NCBI GenBank assembly: GCA_031277915.1
Contig: JAITLL010000054.1
Location: forward strand, 1 to 64,000
Length of the DNA stretch: 64,000 bases
Source: Acinetobacter sp.
Lineage (GTDB): Bacteria > Pseudomonadota > Gammaproteobacteria > Pseudomonadales > Moraxellaceae
Direction: 5' to 3'
Shown: positions 39,292-48,947 of the stretch, in pieces
How positions within the stretch are numbered: the stretch's first letter is position 1
Layout: each line of letters opens with the position of its first letter
The notes under the pieces: generated by a model
What the model saw: only the letters and a program-made list of their open reading frames with translations
Told to the model about the DNA's origin: nothing
Database searches by the model: none
Translations under genes and position numbers: made by a program

Positions 39292-40105
39292 AACTTACTC
39301 CGATTAATTATAATTAACCCTTAAAACCTGCTAATTCAAAAATTAAATTTCTAGCTGGGATTTTTAATAAAAATGAATATACTTTTTGTTTAAAATATAA
39401 ATTCACATTACATTTTATGTGTGAGTGTTTTTTATTACACCTGTAAGTGTTTACAGGTTAGATGACATTTATTGAAAATTAAGAAGACAGACCACTTTCA
39501 TAAATCTTTTTTTATTCAAATAGATATTTTAAATTCTTATAATTAATTAGAGTTAACATCTAATTTAGATAATTCTAAGCTAAAATTTTGATGTTTTTTC
39601 AATCTAAAAAAATCCTTACTCAATTTCTGTTTTTATTTTGTCGATCTTTTTATTTTAGACTTTTAGATGGGACATAATTTATCATTTTTTATGATGCCAG
39701 ATTATTCAAATATCAAACCCAACTCTCCCATACCCTTTATTTCCAAGGGTTAAGTATTGAATTAAACTCATTTACCCAGCATTTTAGTGTTTCAAAAGCA
39801 TATCCTCCACAGCTAAGATAAAAGTTCTTAATCTATTTCATTTGTGTGATTGTTCATAAATCATTAAGAGCTTACAACCACAAGCCCAATAAAAATAATT
39901 TATCACTTAAATAATCAAAAAATATATAAAACCCTCACATTTTATTTTAAAAATAAAACAGTGAAACTTCATAAAAACTAATTTAATAAATGATTCATTA
40001 AATCATCTTAAACTTAAAATCCATTTTAAATACTTAATTTAAAATATAAATTCCATACCCGCTTATTTCTTCCTACTCTAATATTTAATTTTCTATTAAT
40101 GATTT
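39292..40105. other. Long A+T-rich intergenic region upstream of the lipopeptide operon
   Basis: About 814 bp containing the lux box at 39439-39458 and its -10 candidate. Apart from an A/T-only inverted repeat near 39940-39958 after abaR, I find no gene or strong structure. The length and extreme A+T content would suit silencing by a nucleoid protein such as H-NS, which is a guess. Confidence 0.55.
39412..39458 (-). promoter_or_regulatory. lux box and promoter of the lipopeptide operon
   Basis: ACCTGTAAGTGTTTACAGGT at 39439-39458 is a 20-bp element with perfect 8-bp arms, the form of an AbaR/LuxR site. On the minus strand TAAAAT (39412-39417) begins 23 bp after the 16-bp core, the same spacing as at abaI. 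This places the box over the -35 region, as in class II activation. Confidence 0.85.
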
Positions 40106-40822
40106 CTATAAAAGCCCTAACATTACAGCCCGAATAGCTGCTGAAATTTTATTATTCACATTTAACTTTTGCATTGAGTTGCATAAATGAAAATTTACTG
40201 TTCTTTCGGTCACCCCAAGAATCTGAGCAATCTCTGCTGACGTTTTACCCTCAGCTGTCCAACGCAGGGCTTCTTTTTCTCGGCTCGTTAAATAAAGATT
40301 GAACTGAGAGAACTCGACAGCATTCACAATTTTAGCAATGCTAGAATGCACTGTTTGGGTCAACCAGTACATATTTGTATATTGTGCTTTTTGCTCTTTT
40401 TCTGATAACTGGTCGGTAGATCTTGCTAGTGTTAACATCCCTCTAGTCCCAATAAAATCACGGCCTGATTGAGCCCAACCGACATTTAAACCATAAGAAC
40501 GCGCTTCCTCCCAGAACTCTTTTTCTTCTTGTGTTTTTGCACATTGGCTCGACCAAACAAGAGGTTGAAGTGATACCATACAATGCTTCACTGTTGGATC
40601 TATCTTTACATAGCGCTGTTCCACATAACGCTTCTGCCATGCTTGAGGGTAATTATTCAGCATAATCGTTTTTGGTTCAGCAATAGATAATGGCGACTGC
40701 ATACCATAAGCACAGTAATCAAATCCAAGCCTTAAAGCTGTAGATTTAACAACCTCAAACAGCTCATCTTCATCTTTTACGATCAGAAACGCTGATAATA
40801 AATCCTCTTGCCAACTTTCCAT
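40106..40822 (-). CDS. abaR: LuxR-type quorum-sensing receptor AbaR
   Basis: AbaR binds 3-hydroxy-C12-homoserine lactone and activates lux-box promoters in A. baumannii. The 238-residue protein has the autoinducer-binding domain (about 15-160; LGFDYCAYGM, NNYPQAWQKRYVEQRYVKIDP, VGWAQSGRDFIGTRGMLTLA) and a C-terminal LuxR HTH (TSREKEALRWTAEGKTSAEI, VTERTVNFHL). It is divergent from abaM across 818 bp of A+T-rich DNA. Confidence 0.95.
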   Translation of the reverse strand: MESWQEDLLSAFLIVKDEDELFEVVKSTALRLGFDYCAYGMQSPLSIAEPKTIMLNNYPQAWQKRYVEQRYVKIDPTVKHCMVSLQPLVWSSQCAKTQEEKEFWEEARSYGLNVGWAQSGRDFIGTRGMLTLARSTDQLSEKEQKAQYTNMYWLTQTVHSSIAKIVNAVEFSQFNLYLTSREKEALRWTAEGKTSAEIAQILGVTERTVNFHLCNSMQKLNVNNKISAAIRAVMLGLL

Positions 40823-41640
40823 TTACGCTCGTTAGACTCCATTCACAAATCATTTTTTGTTCAGTTGTATATTGTGAATCCAAGTAATCAAATTGAAGTA
40901 TAGGCCTAATCTTTTACCTTTATTTCATAAAGTACGACGAAAATCTAAAAAGATTGAGGTTACTAAAATATTTTCAATACCTACTCTTCTTTAACCGACT
41001 TCTCAATTGCAGATTTTGAATTCATCATTTAATTAATAACTCTTTTAAGCTCAACATGGTTGCAAATTATTCAGATAAACTAAATTTTTGAAAGCTTTAA
41101 GGTTGTTATACTTCATATGTAGATTATGCTTGAAAAAATTTATTTTTACAGGATGTATTTTATTCCAAAAAACAAGTATTTTTTAATTAATAAAATGAGT
41201 CTATTATTTCTTCTTGAGATTATATTTTTATTAATTTAATTAAATAATATTTTTCACCTCCTCTAAAACCTATCTAAATTTACCACTCTTTATATATAAA
41301 AACTAAAGACCCCCACAATAATTCAACAAATCAAACAATTACATCATAGCTTTACTTACTTATAATTATTGTTTCAATAATGAGAATAGATACTATCTAA
41401 AAAGTCCAACACAAACCTATTCTATTTAGCATTTTTAAAAAGAAGTTTTCATATTAAAACTACAAAATTTTCAATTTTACATAAGTAAAGCTTAATAGCT
41501 GAATGACTCTCCAGTAAGAACAACTTAACGATGTAGGACATCAAATTACATTCAACCTGTTAAACATAACAGTATTTTATTGGCAATAATTTATGTTATT
41601 TATCCATTGAATCCCCATTCAGGTTACTTGAACAGGTAGC
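40823..41640. other. Long A+T-rich region between abaR and abaM
   Basis: About 818 bp without a credible protein gene. It contains a lux-box-like palindrome at 41557-41572 before abaM. I see no other clear operator or terminator, but a small RNA cannot be excluded from sequence alone. Confidence 0.5.
41557..41572 (+). promoter_or_regulatory. Lux-box-like palindrome upstream of abaM
   Basis: CTGTTAAACATAACAG has perfect 6-bp arms and a 4-bp spacer, the same size as the abaI box, but the inner bases differ (GTTA instead of GTAA). It ends 68 bp before the abaM ATG. A weak TTATTT is found 23 bp downstream. It is a candidate second-tier AbaR site. Confidence 0.45.
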
Positions 41641-42057
41641 ATGACCAACATCCTTCCTCACTTTCTAATCTCAACAGATGGTTTTATTCGCATGAATGAA
41701 AATCAACTCATGAATTATCCTTTCCAGCACGTCGTATCTATTATTGAATCTACACAAATTGAAGAATCTCAAATTCTCTATTACGGTTTTACCGAATGGG
41801 CGACATTAAAGACTCCTGCTTTAAGTACAGGGTGGGACTGGGAGTTCGTTGAACAAAATGGTTTTTCTACCTTAAAACGAATCGGTCTACCCAGAAGCAA
41901 TATTATGATTGTTGATGTATCTGGTACAGATATTGGATTTGATGTGACTGAAACACTGATCGAAAGGAAAATCGATACTTTGTTCTGGGAACAGTTCATT
42001 TATGCTCAAATCAATGCAACATTAGCAAAGACTAAGTTAAGTCTGACTTTCTCTTAG
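41641..42057 (+). CDS. abaM: RsaM-family quorum-sensing modulator AbaM
   Basis: RsaM-type proteins lower acyl-homoserine lactone output by an unresolved mechanism; in A. baumannii AbaM is known to restrain abaI activity. The 138-residue acidic protein has FQHVVSIIESTQIEESQILYYGFTEWA and GWDWEFVEQNG. It lies between abaR and abaI with the abaI lux box starting 5 bp after its stop, so abaI has its own promoter. Confidence 0.88.
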   Translation: MTNILPHFLISTDGFIRMNENQLMNYPFQHVVSIIESTQIEESQILYYGFTEWATLKTPALSTGWDWEFVEQNGFSTLKRIGLPRSNIMIVDVSGTDIGFDVTETLIERKIDTLFWEQFIYAQINATLAKTKLSLTFS

Positions 42058-42061
42058 AAAC

Positions 42062-42106
42062 CTGTAAATTCTTACAGTTACCGCCTTTCCAGCTGTTCAG
42101 TAAAGT
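42062..42106 (+). promoter_or_regulatory. lux box and promoter of abaI
   Basis: CTGTAAATTCTTACAG (42062-42077) has perfect 6-bp arms and is the lux box reported for abaI. After 23 bp comes TAAAGT (42101-42106), a -10 candidate, and the ATG is 29 bp further. The box lies over the expected -35. Confidence 0.92.
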
Positions 42107-42135
42107 CACATCAAAAATAAGTGGAAGCACTTGTA

Positions 42136-42687
42136 ATGAATATTATTGCTGGATTTCAAAACAATTTTTCAGAAGGCTTATATACCAAATTTAAAAGTTA
42201 CCGCTACAAGGTATTTGTTGAACATTTGGGATGGGAATTAAACTGCCCACATAATGAAGAATTAGATCAATTTGATAAAGTCGATACAGCTTATGTAGTT
42301 GCTCAAAATAGAGAGTCCAATATTATTGGCTGCGCCAGACTATTACCTACAACTCAACCTTATTTACTGGGTGAAATATTTCCTCAATTACTCAATGGAA
42401 TGCCTATTCCCTGTTCATCAGAAATTTGGGAACTCTCAAGGTTTTCAGCCGTAGATTTCTCAAATCCATCTACAACAGCTAATCAAGCAGTATCATCGCC
42501 AGTTTCTATTGCCATTCTGCAAGAAGCAATTAACTTTGCAAGGGAACAAGGCGCAAAACAACTTATTACGACCTCTCCTCTTGGGGTAGAGCGTCTATTA
42601 CGTGCTGCTGGTTTTCGTGCTCATCGTGCAGGCCCACCAATGACTATTGATGGATATTCAATGTTTGCATGTTTGATTGATGTGTAA
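42136..42687 (+). CDS. abaI: Acyl-homoserine lactone synthase AbaI
   Basis: AbaI makes 3-hydroxy-C12-homoserine lactone from SAM and acyl-ACP. The LuxI family residues are visible: YRYKVFVEHLGWEL near 23-36, the ARLLPT Arg, and EIWELSRFSAV near 102. The end LGVERLLRAAGFRAHRAGPP matches the long-chain LuxI class. ATG 42136 (MNIIAGFQNN) gives 183 residues, the known AbaI length; a GTG five codons earlier is unlikely. Confidence 0.95.
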   Translation: MNIIAGFQNNFSEGLYTKFKSYRYKVFVEHLGWELNCPHNEELDQFDKVDTAYVVAQNRESNIIGCARLLPTTQPYLLGEIFPQLLNGMPIPCSSEIWELSRFSAVDFSNPSTTANQAVSSPVSIAILQEAINFAREQGAKQLITTSPLGVERLLRAAGFRAHRAGPPMTIDGYSMFACLIDV

Positions 42688-42695
42688 TTTATTAT

Positions 42696-42733
42696 TTAGG
42701 CCTCATACCTTTTCGGCATGAGGCCTAATTTTT
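42696..42733. terminator. Terminator after abaI
   Basis: TTAGGCCTCAT / ATGAGGCCTAA, an 11-bp stem with an 11-nt loop and T-run on the plus strand, lies between abaI and the convergent transporter gene. Confidence 0.88.
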
Positions 42734-42773
42734 ATATAAGGTTAGCAATGTAACTAAGAAACTTTTACGCCTA

Positions 42774-44126
42774 TTAATCAATCTTGGTCTTTAAATTTAA
42801 GTTTACTTTTTTATGATAATTTTCATCTGTTTTAGTGTTCCAATCACGTGGCATAAATGATGTCGATATAATTGCAACGATAGCCATACTTCCAATATAA
42901 AGCATAATTAAGTAAGGATTACCCTGCCCAATACTGAGCAGTTTAGTAGCAATCATAGGGGCTAAACCACCACCCAACACACCTGCCAACTGTACCGAAA
43001 TCGAGATTCCGCTGTAGCGAATTTCCGCAGGAAACTGCCGTGCAAAAAGCTGAGCTTGCGGGGCATACATAATTGGAAACACGACGCCAATTGCTAAAAC
43101 AATTGCTGTCCAAACTAATACCGGATCTTTTGTGTTGAGCATAGTAAAAAATGGATAGCAGTAAAGTGCCAGCACGCATAGGCCAAACATAAACATATTA
43201 CGTTGACCGACTTTATCTGACAAATGCCCACATAACGGCGTCATAAATAAAATAACGACTGCCCCGCAAATGGTGGCAAATAAAATATCTTGGCGTGCGA
43301 TCCCAAGTTGTGCAGTGGTATAAGCCAATGTAAATGTTGAAGCAATATAGAACCATGCATTCTCGGCAGCACGCGCAAAAATAATGGTGATGAGTTGCTT
43401 CGGATGATTTTTAAAAACCTGTAAGGCAGGAACTTTAACTTCTTCAGACTGCTGTTTTACTTTTTCAAAATCTGGTGATTCAGGCACTTTTACACGAATG
43501 TACCAACCCACTGCCAGTAAAATAATGCTGGCAAGAAATGGTAGACGCCACCCCCAACTAAACAGTGCTTGCTCAGGCAATAACGACACCAGACCTAGTG
43601 CAATTGAGGCGAGCATTAGGCCCCCACCTGTACTGGCTTGAGGCAAACTTCCCCAAAAACCTTTACCGCCTTCGGGTGCATGTTCAACAGCCATAAGTAC
43701 AGCACCGCCCCATTCACCGCCCATTGCCATACCTTGAATAAATCGCAAGATGACCAGACCGATTGCAGCCCAGTAACCTATTGATTCGTAGGTTGGTAAG
43801 AGGCCAATCAGTACCGTTGGAATTCCCATGAGCATTAGAGTTAACAGCAACATCGACTTACGGCCAATTTTGTCACCAAAATGCCCAAAGACTAGGCCTC
43901 CTAACGGCCGTCCAATAAACCCAACAGCATAGGTTGCAAATGCAGCAAGCACACCTGTCAACGGGTCGAGATTTGGAAAAAACAACGTGTTAAAAATAAG
44001 AGCTGCCGCCGCACCGTAAACAAAAAAGTCATACCACTCAATGGTAGTACCAACCATGCTAGAGATGCCTGCTAATCGATGTGACGACTTTTTAGAATGT
44101 GAACCGTTTCCATGTACTGTTTGCAT
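42774..44126 (-). CDS. MFS transporter, metabolite:H+ symporter type
   Basis: The protein has 12 membrane helices and the MHS-subfamily motifs GTTIEWYDFFVYGAAAALIF near 25 and GFIGRPLGGLVFGHFGDKIGRK near 70-91, followed by GGEWGGAVLMAVEHAP. It probably imports an organic acid. ATG 44126 (MQTVHGNGSH) has AAGGA at good spacing, so the 23 upstream Lys-rich residues are probably untranslated. Position at the end of the branched-acid operon suggests an isobutyrate-like substrate (inference). Confidence 0.85.
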   Translation of the reverse strand: MQTVHGNGSHSKKSSHRLAGISSMVGTTIEWYDFFVYGAAAALIFNTLFFPNLDPLTGVLAAFATYAVGFIGRPLGGLVFGHFGDKIGRKSMLLLTLMLMGIPTVLIGLLPTYESIGYWAAIGLVILRFIQGMAMGGEWGGAVLMAVEHAPEGGKGFWGSLPQASTGGGLMLASIALGLVSLLPEQALFSWGWRLPFLASIILLAVGWYIRVKVPESPDFEKVKQQSEEVKVPALQVFKNHPKQLITIIFARAAENAWFYIASTFTLAYTTAQLGIARQDILFATICGAVVILFMTPLCGHLSDKVGQRNMFMFGLCVLALYCYPFFTMLNTKDPVLVWTAIVLAIGVVFPIMYAPQAQLFARQFPAEIRYSGISISVQLAGVLGGGLAPMIATKLLSIGQGNPYLIMLYIGSMAIVAIISTSFMPRDWNTKTDENYHKKVNLNLKTKID

Positions 44127-44244
44127 CGTAATGTCCTTTTTAGATTTTCTTGTTTTGTCTTTTTTATGCTTATGATCAGCCCTGACCATAAGCATTTTCA
44201 GGTCTCGCTTTATCTCCTTAAGCTTTTTAGAGTTGCGTAATGGC

Positions 44245-45270
44245 TTAGCTCAATTTTTCTAAAATTGGCTCAAATTTCGAATTACGTTCTTGCCACTGTG
44301 GCTGTTTGTCTTTATCGACAATGAGCGCGCGGACACCTTCAATAAAGTCACCATGCTCAAACCAGATATTCTGTAAATCGCGCTCAAGCTGCATACATTG
44401 CTGTAGTGAAAGTCCTCGACCTAAATGTTGCAGTTTTAGGCTGGTTTGTTTGGCAATAAATGAGCGCTGCTGCAAAATACTGAGCATCTTACTTGCCCAA
44501 GTTTTCAAGCCTTCATCTTGTTCATTTTCAAGACTTTGTTCGATTTCATCTAAATGCTGATATCCGAAGTGTTTACGAATACCTTCCGCCAATTGTTTGA
44601 GTTCACTTTCGGCAGGACGAGTAATAAATCGGGTAATGATGTGTTCAATTCCCTCTTTACTTAAACTTTGCGCATCAACCAGGGCATCTTGCAAAGCTTG
44701 TAATTGCTCGTTTGGCACATGGTAGTCAATTAAATCGAGGTAAAGCGCATCACTACTGCTGATCTGCTCACCCGTAATTGCCATATAAACGCCAATATCA
44801 TCAAGGCGAGACAAGAAATGAGTTGCGCCAACGTCTGGGAAAAAGCCAATCGCTGTTTCAGGCATAGCAAATCTGGACTTTTCACTGCTCACCACAATGT
44901 GACAAGCCTGAGCCAAGCCAAAACCACCACCTAATACATAGCCATCAAGCACAACAATGACTGGCTTTGCATATTCACGCAGTATATCTAGCATTTTATA
45001 TTCGGCACTAAAGTAGCCTTTATAATCAGCCGTGCCATTTTTATAACTGTCGTAGAGATAGCGAATATCGCCACCGGCACAAAAGGCTTTTGGACTATTT
45101 GATTTGATTAAAATTGCCTGAACAGCAGCATCATTTCGCCACAGTTCCAATTGGGCACCAATACTTTTAATCATATCTAGCGACAATGCATTGAGATGAG
45201 TCACACGATCTAAGGTAATAATGCCTAACTTACCTTGTCGCTCAATCATTAAGTGATTTTCTGTATTCAT
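44245..45270 (-). CDS. 3-hydroxyisobutyryl-CoA hydrolase (crotonase fold)
   Basis: It frees 3-hydroxyisobutyrate from CoA in valine breakdown. The 341-residue length and FCAGGDIRYLYDSYKNG, GGGFGLAQACHIVVSSE and ETAIGFFPDVGATHFLSRL match the HIBCH branch rather than short enoyl-CoA hydratases. The last third (about 220-341) is the extra HIBCH C-terminal region. It lies 12 bp after the enoyl-CoA hydratase gene. Confidence 0.9.
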   Translation of the reverse strand: MNTENHLMIERQGKLGIITLDRVTHLNALSLDMIKSIGAQLELWRNDAAVQAILIKSNSPKAFCAGGDIRYLYDSYKNGTADYKGYFSAEYKMLDILREYAKPVIVVLDGYVLGGGFGLAQACHIVVSSEKSRFAMPETAIGFFPDVGATHFLSRLDDIGVYMAITGEQISSSDALYLDLIDYHVPNEQLQALQDALVDAQSLSKEGIEHIITRFITRPAESELKQLAEGIRKHFGYQHLDEIEQSLENEQDEGLKTWASKMLSILQQRSFIAKQTSLKLQHLGRGLSLQQCMQLERDLQNIWFEHGDFIEGVRALIVDKDKQPQWQERNSKFEPILEKLS

Positions 45271-45282
45271 TTTATTGATCTC

Positions 45283-46056
45283 TTATTGATTTTTAAAATT
45301 TGGCTTTCGTTTTTCAACGAATGCCTGCATTCCTTCTTTTTGGTCAAATGTTGCAAATATTGAGTGGAACATACGTCTTTCAAAACGTAAACCTTCCGTG
45401 AGATTCACTTCAAAAGCTCGGTTAATGGTTTCTTTGAGCATCATATTTGCAGTTAAAGATCGTGCCGCAATTTTTTCAGCTGCTTGAATGGTTTGTTCAA
45501 GTAATTCTTCTTTAGTAAACACACGTGCAACCAGTCCACTTTGCTCTGCTTCTACAGCGCCCATTTGACGAGCGGTAAGGCACATTTCCATAGCTTTGGC
45601 TTTACCAATGGCATGGGTTAAACGTTGTGTGCCACCAATACCCGGAATTACCCCTAAAGTCACTTCGGGTAAGCCAAACTTGGCATTGTCAGCACAATAG
45701 ATAAAGTCACACATGAGTGCTAGTTCACAGCCACCACCTAATGCATAACCACTCACAGCAGCAATTAAAGGTTTACGGCGCTGCGCGATACGGTCTGCAA
45801 GATGAAAAAAGTCATCAAAATAAATATCAGGAAATGCTAAATCAGCCATTTCTTTAATATCAGCCCCTGCGGCAAAAGCTTTTTCAGAACCTGCTAATAC
45901 CATACAACCAATTTCGCGGTCTTTTTCGAGCTGATCTAATGCCTGATTAATTTCACTAATTAATTCGCTGTTTAAAGCATTGAGCGCTTGAGGGCGATTT
46001 AATGTAATCAGTCCAACCCCATTACGCTTTTCTAATAAAATACTTTGCCACTGCAT
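45283..46056 (-). CDS. Enoyl-CoA hydratase
   Basis: A 257-residue crotonase: oxyanion-hole motif FAAGADIKEMADL near 61-73, and catalytic Glu pair in ALGGGCELALMCDFI and FGLPEVTLGVIPGIGGTQRL. In this operon it would hydrate methacrylyl-CoA to 3-hydroxyisobutyryl-CoA. It sits between the acyl-CoA dehydrogenase and the hydrolase genes, matching pathway order. Confidence 0.92.
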   Translation of the reverse strand: MQWQSILLEKRNGVGLITLNRPQALNALNSELISEINQALDQLEKDREIGCMVLAGSEKAFAAGADIKEMADLAFPDIYFDDFFHLADRIAQRRKPLIAAVSGYALGGGCELALMCDFIYCADNAKFGLPEVTLGVIPGIGGTQRLTHAIGKAKAMEMCLTARQMGAVEAEQSGLVARVFTKEELLEQTIQAAEKIAARSLTANMMLKETINRAFEVNLTEGLRFERRMFHSIFATFDQKEGMQAFVEKRKPNFKNQ

Positions 46057-46077
46057 TATTTATTCCTTGTTCTGATT

Positions 46078-47205
46078 TTATAGACTACGTGCAATCACTA
46101 AACGCTGGATATCACTCGTGCCTTCGTAAATTTGACAAATACGTGCATCACGGTAAATGCGTTCAATTGGGAAGTCTCTGAGATAGCCATAGCCACCAAA
46201 CACTTGTAAGGCGTTTGAACACACACGCTCAGTCATTTCTGAGGCAAATAACTTGGCCATTGAAGCTTCATTAAGACACGGTTGACCTGCCTCTTTTAAA
46301 CGTGCAGCGTAATGAACCAATTGTCTCGCTGCTTCAATTTCAGTTGCCATACTGGCAAGGCGAAAAGCGATGGTTTGATGTTCAAAAATTGGTTTCCCAA
46401 AAGTAATACGCTCTTTGGCATAACGAGTCGCTTCTTCAAGCGCCGCACGTGCTAGACCGACTGCTTGTGCAGCAATACCAATACGTCCACCTTCTAAATT
46501 GGCAAGCGCGATTTTTAAGCCTTCACCTTCTTTGCCAAGCATGAGGCTTTTATGAATTCGTACATCTGTCAGTGCAATCTGACACGTATCTGACGCATGC
46601 AGACCGAGTTTTTCTTCAACACGAATCACTTCATAGCCCGGTGTCTCGCGTGGGACTAAAAATGCACTAATCCCCTTCTTGCCCGCGCTCGGATCGGTCA
46701 CTGCAAACACAATAATCACGCCAGCATTATCACCAGAGGTAATAAACTGCTTGGCACCATTTAAAATGTAATCATCGCCATCTTTCACCGCTCGGGTTTT
46801 AAGAGCTGCCGCATCTGAACCTGTATGCGGTTCGGTTAAAGCAAAAGCACCGATCATTTCACCTTGTGCCAAAGGTTTTAAAAAACGCTCTTTTTGTTCG
46901 TCAGTACCAAATTTTAAAATAGGCACACAGCCAACCGAGTTATGTACACTCATAATGGTCGAGGTTGCACCATCTGCTGCCGCAACTTCCTCGAGTGCCA
47001 GTACATAGGCTAAGTTACCCGTGTCTGAACCGCCCCATTGCTCTGAAACAAGCATACCCATAAAACCGAGTTGCCCCATTTGAGCTAAGGTTTCTTTCGG
47101 AAATGTCCCATCTCGGTCCCAATCACTGGCATGAGGCTTGATTTGTTCTTGGGCGAAACTTTTCGCCATGTCACGAATGAGTAATTGTTCTTCGGTAAAT
47201 TGCAT
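46078..47205 (-). CDS. Acyl-CoA dehydrogenase, isobutyryl-CoA type
   Basis: An FAD enzyme of 375 residues with [18 protein letters not shown] (flavin contact), [11 protein letters not shown], catalytic-region [30 protein letters not shown]. The Glu of YEGTSD near 364 is the base in short/branched-chain enzymes. Context suggests oxidation of isobutyryl-CoA to methacrylyl-CoA; 2-methylbutyryl-CoA is possible too. Confidence 0.9.
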   Translation of the reverse strand: MQFTEEQLLIRDMAKSFAQEQIKPHASDWDRDGTFPKETLAQMGQLGFMGMLVSEQWGGSDTGNLAYVLALEEVAAADGATSTIMSVHNSVGCVPILKFGTDEQKERFLKPLAQGEMIGAFALTEPHTGSDAAALKTRAVKDGDDYILNGAKQFITSGDNAGVIIVFAVTDPSAGKKGISAFLVPRETPGYEVIRVEEKLGLHASDTCQIALTDVRIHKSLMLGKEGEGLKIALANLEGGRIGIAAQAVGLARAALEEATRYAKERITFGKPIFEHQTIAFRLASMATEIEAARQLVHYAARLKEAGQPCLNEASMAKLFASEMTERVCSNALQVFGGYGYLRDFPIERIYRDARICQIYEGTSDIQRLVIARSL

Positions 47206-47216
47206 TATTATTTCCT

Positions 47217-48866
47217 TTACCCTGCTTTAGCTTGTTGTTTAGCAATTTCTTGATTACGCAATAAAAAACGCTGAATTTTTCCACTTGGAGTTTTAGGTAA
47301 TTCACTCACAAATTCAACTAATCGTGGGTAAGCATGAGCAGAAAGTCGTCTTTTAACAAACTGACTAAGTTCTTCAGCAAGTGTTTCTGATGGTTGAGTA
47401 CTCGCAGCCAAAATTACAAATGCCTTAACCACTTCGGTACGGTCTGGGTCAGGCACACCAATCACTGCTGCTTCAATGACAGCATCATGTTCAAGCAGAG
47501 CACTTTCTACATCGAATGGACCAATGCGGTAACCCGATGTCGTGATTACATCATCACTGCGTCCTACAAAGCTCATACTGCCATCGGCATGTAACTCGGC
47601 AGTATCGCCCGTTAAATAGTAGTGACCAATAAAAGGCGATTTTCGGCTTTCTTTATAGCCACCGAACCACATCATTGGAGACTGGCTAATATCGACCGCT
47701 AAAATTCCCGGTGTATCTGGCGGAAGCTCTTCACCTTGTTCATTAACAATTGCAACACGATAGCCCGGACTTGGGAAGCCTGCTGAACCAGCATGAATTT
47801 CATGTTTTAAACCATGATGGTTACACACCACCATGCCTACTTCGGTTTGCCCATAGTGATCATAAATTGGAGCATCAAGCATTTGTTTAAACCAACGAAT
47901 TACTTCTGGATTAAGCGGTTCACCGGCACTGCTCACTACACGGAACTGACCTTTTAACGGCGCCATTTGTGCTGGATCGGCTGCCATCATCATGCGGTAA
48001 GCCGTTGGAGCTCCTGCCAAGTTGTTAACTTTATAATCTTTCACAATTTGGCATAGGCTATCTGTGCTGAAACCACCTTCGTAGAACAAAGTAGCGTGGC
48101 CCAAGAATAACGGTCCAGTAATTGCATAGTACAAACCATACGCCCAACCCGGATCGGCAATATTCCAAAACGAGTCTTCTTCGGTTAACCCAATGGCGTT
48201 TTGCATATATTGCCCAAAGGCAATCAGTGCTTTTAATGGCACTTCCAATGGTTTGGCAGGCCCTGTAGTACCTGAGGTAAACATAAGCAAGAAAGGATCT
48301 TGGATGTTACGCATGACCAACTCGCATTGATCTGACTGCTGCTTCACTTCATTCCAAAAGTTAAAATCACCTGCTTTAAGCGGAGTACCTTGTACATCGG
48401 CAACTGTCACAATTGCAGGGCAATTCTCAATTTCATCGAGCTTGCTACGGTTGCCCATATCAGTCACCACCAGCTTACTTTGTGCAAGCTGAATACGGTG
48501 CTCAATCGCTTTTGGACCAAATGCAGTAAATAGGGGTTGATAGACTGCACCAATTCGCCAAGCTGCCAAAATAGTTACGATCAGTTCTGGTGTTCTCGGT
48601 AACAGGCCTGAAATACGGTCACCCGTTTTCACACCTTGTGATTTTAAAAAGTTGGCAAACTGACTCGACCATTCTTTTAGTTCACGAAAGGTATACTGCT
48701 CTTTTCGTCCGTCTTTTCCTTGCCAGTACAGCGCAATTTTGTCGCCATCTGCATGTCGATCGCAGCATTCATAACATGCGTTAAGTGCATCGAGTGAACC
48801 TGACAACATCTGTTTTGCAGTACTTTCTAAATCGAAAGCTTGTGCGGCTTTTTGATAATCCATCAT
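47217..48866 (-). CDS. Acyl-CoA synthetase (AMP-forming, acetyl-CoA-synthetase-like)
   Basis: An ANL-family ligase of 549 residues: [18 protein letters not shown] (P-loop) near 193, [13 protein letters not shown] near 335, [23 protein letters not shown], and Lys of [11 protein letters not shown] near 530. It activates a short or branched carboxylic acid to the CoA ester. In this operon isobutyrate or a related acid is the likely substrate. ATG 48866 follows GAGGGAAAAG. Confidence 0.88.
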   Translation of the reverse strand: MMDYQKAAQAFDLESTAKQMLSGSLDALNACYECCDRHADGDKIALYWQGKDGRKEQYTFRELKEWSSQFANFLKSQGVKTGDRISGLLPRTPELIVTILAAWRIGAVYQPLFTAFGPKAIEHRIQLAQSKLVVTDMGNRSKLDEIENCPAIVTVADVQGTPLKAGDFNFWNEVKQQSDQCELVMRNIQDPFLLMFTSGTTGPAKPLEVPLKALIAFGQYMQNAIGLTEEDSFWNIADPGWAYGLYYAITGPLFLGHATLFYEGGFSTDSLCQIVKDYKVNNLAGAPTAYRMMMAADPAQMAPLKGQFRVVSSAGEPLNPEVIRWFKQMLDAPIYDHYGQTEVGMVVCNHHGLKHEIHAGSAGFPSPGYRVAIVNEQGEELPPDTPGILAVDISQSPMMWFGGYKESRKSPFIGHYYLTGDTAELHADGSMSFVGRSDDVITTSGYRIGPFDVESALLEHDAVIEAAVIGVPDPDRTEVVKAFVILAASTQPSETLAEELSQFVKRRLSAHAYPRLVEFVSELPKTPSGKIQRFLLRNQEIAKQQAKAG

Positions 48867-48947
48867 ATCTTTTCCCTCAGTCCGGATTTGTTGTTATTCA
48901 CGACAGGGTTTGATTTATTGGTTTAAAGCCATCCTTTGGCTTTACCG

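Noticed and set aside
39940-39958. TTTTATTTT/AAAATAAAA inverted repeat as the abaR terminator.
   Set aside because: The stem is A/T only in an A/T-rich region, so it is expected by chance and would be unstable.
41641-42687. abaM and abaI as one operon with abaI dependent on the abaM promoter.
   Set aside because: A perfect lux box with a well-spaced -10 lies in the gap between them, so abaI has its own promoter; read-through may add to it.
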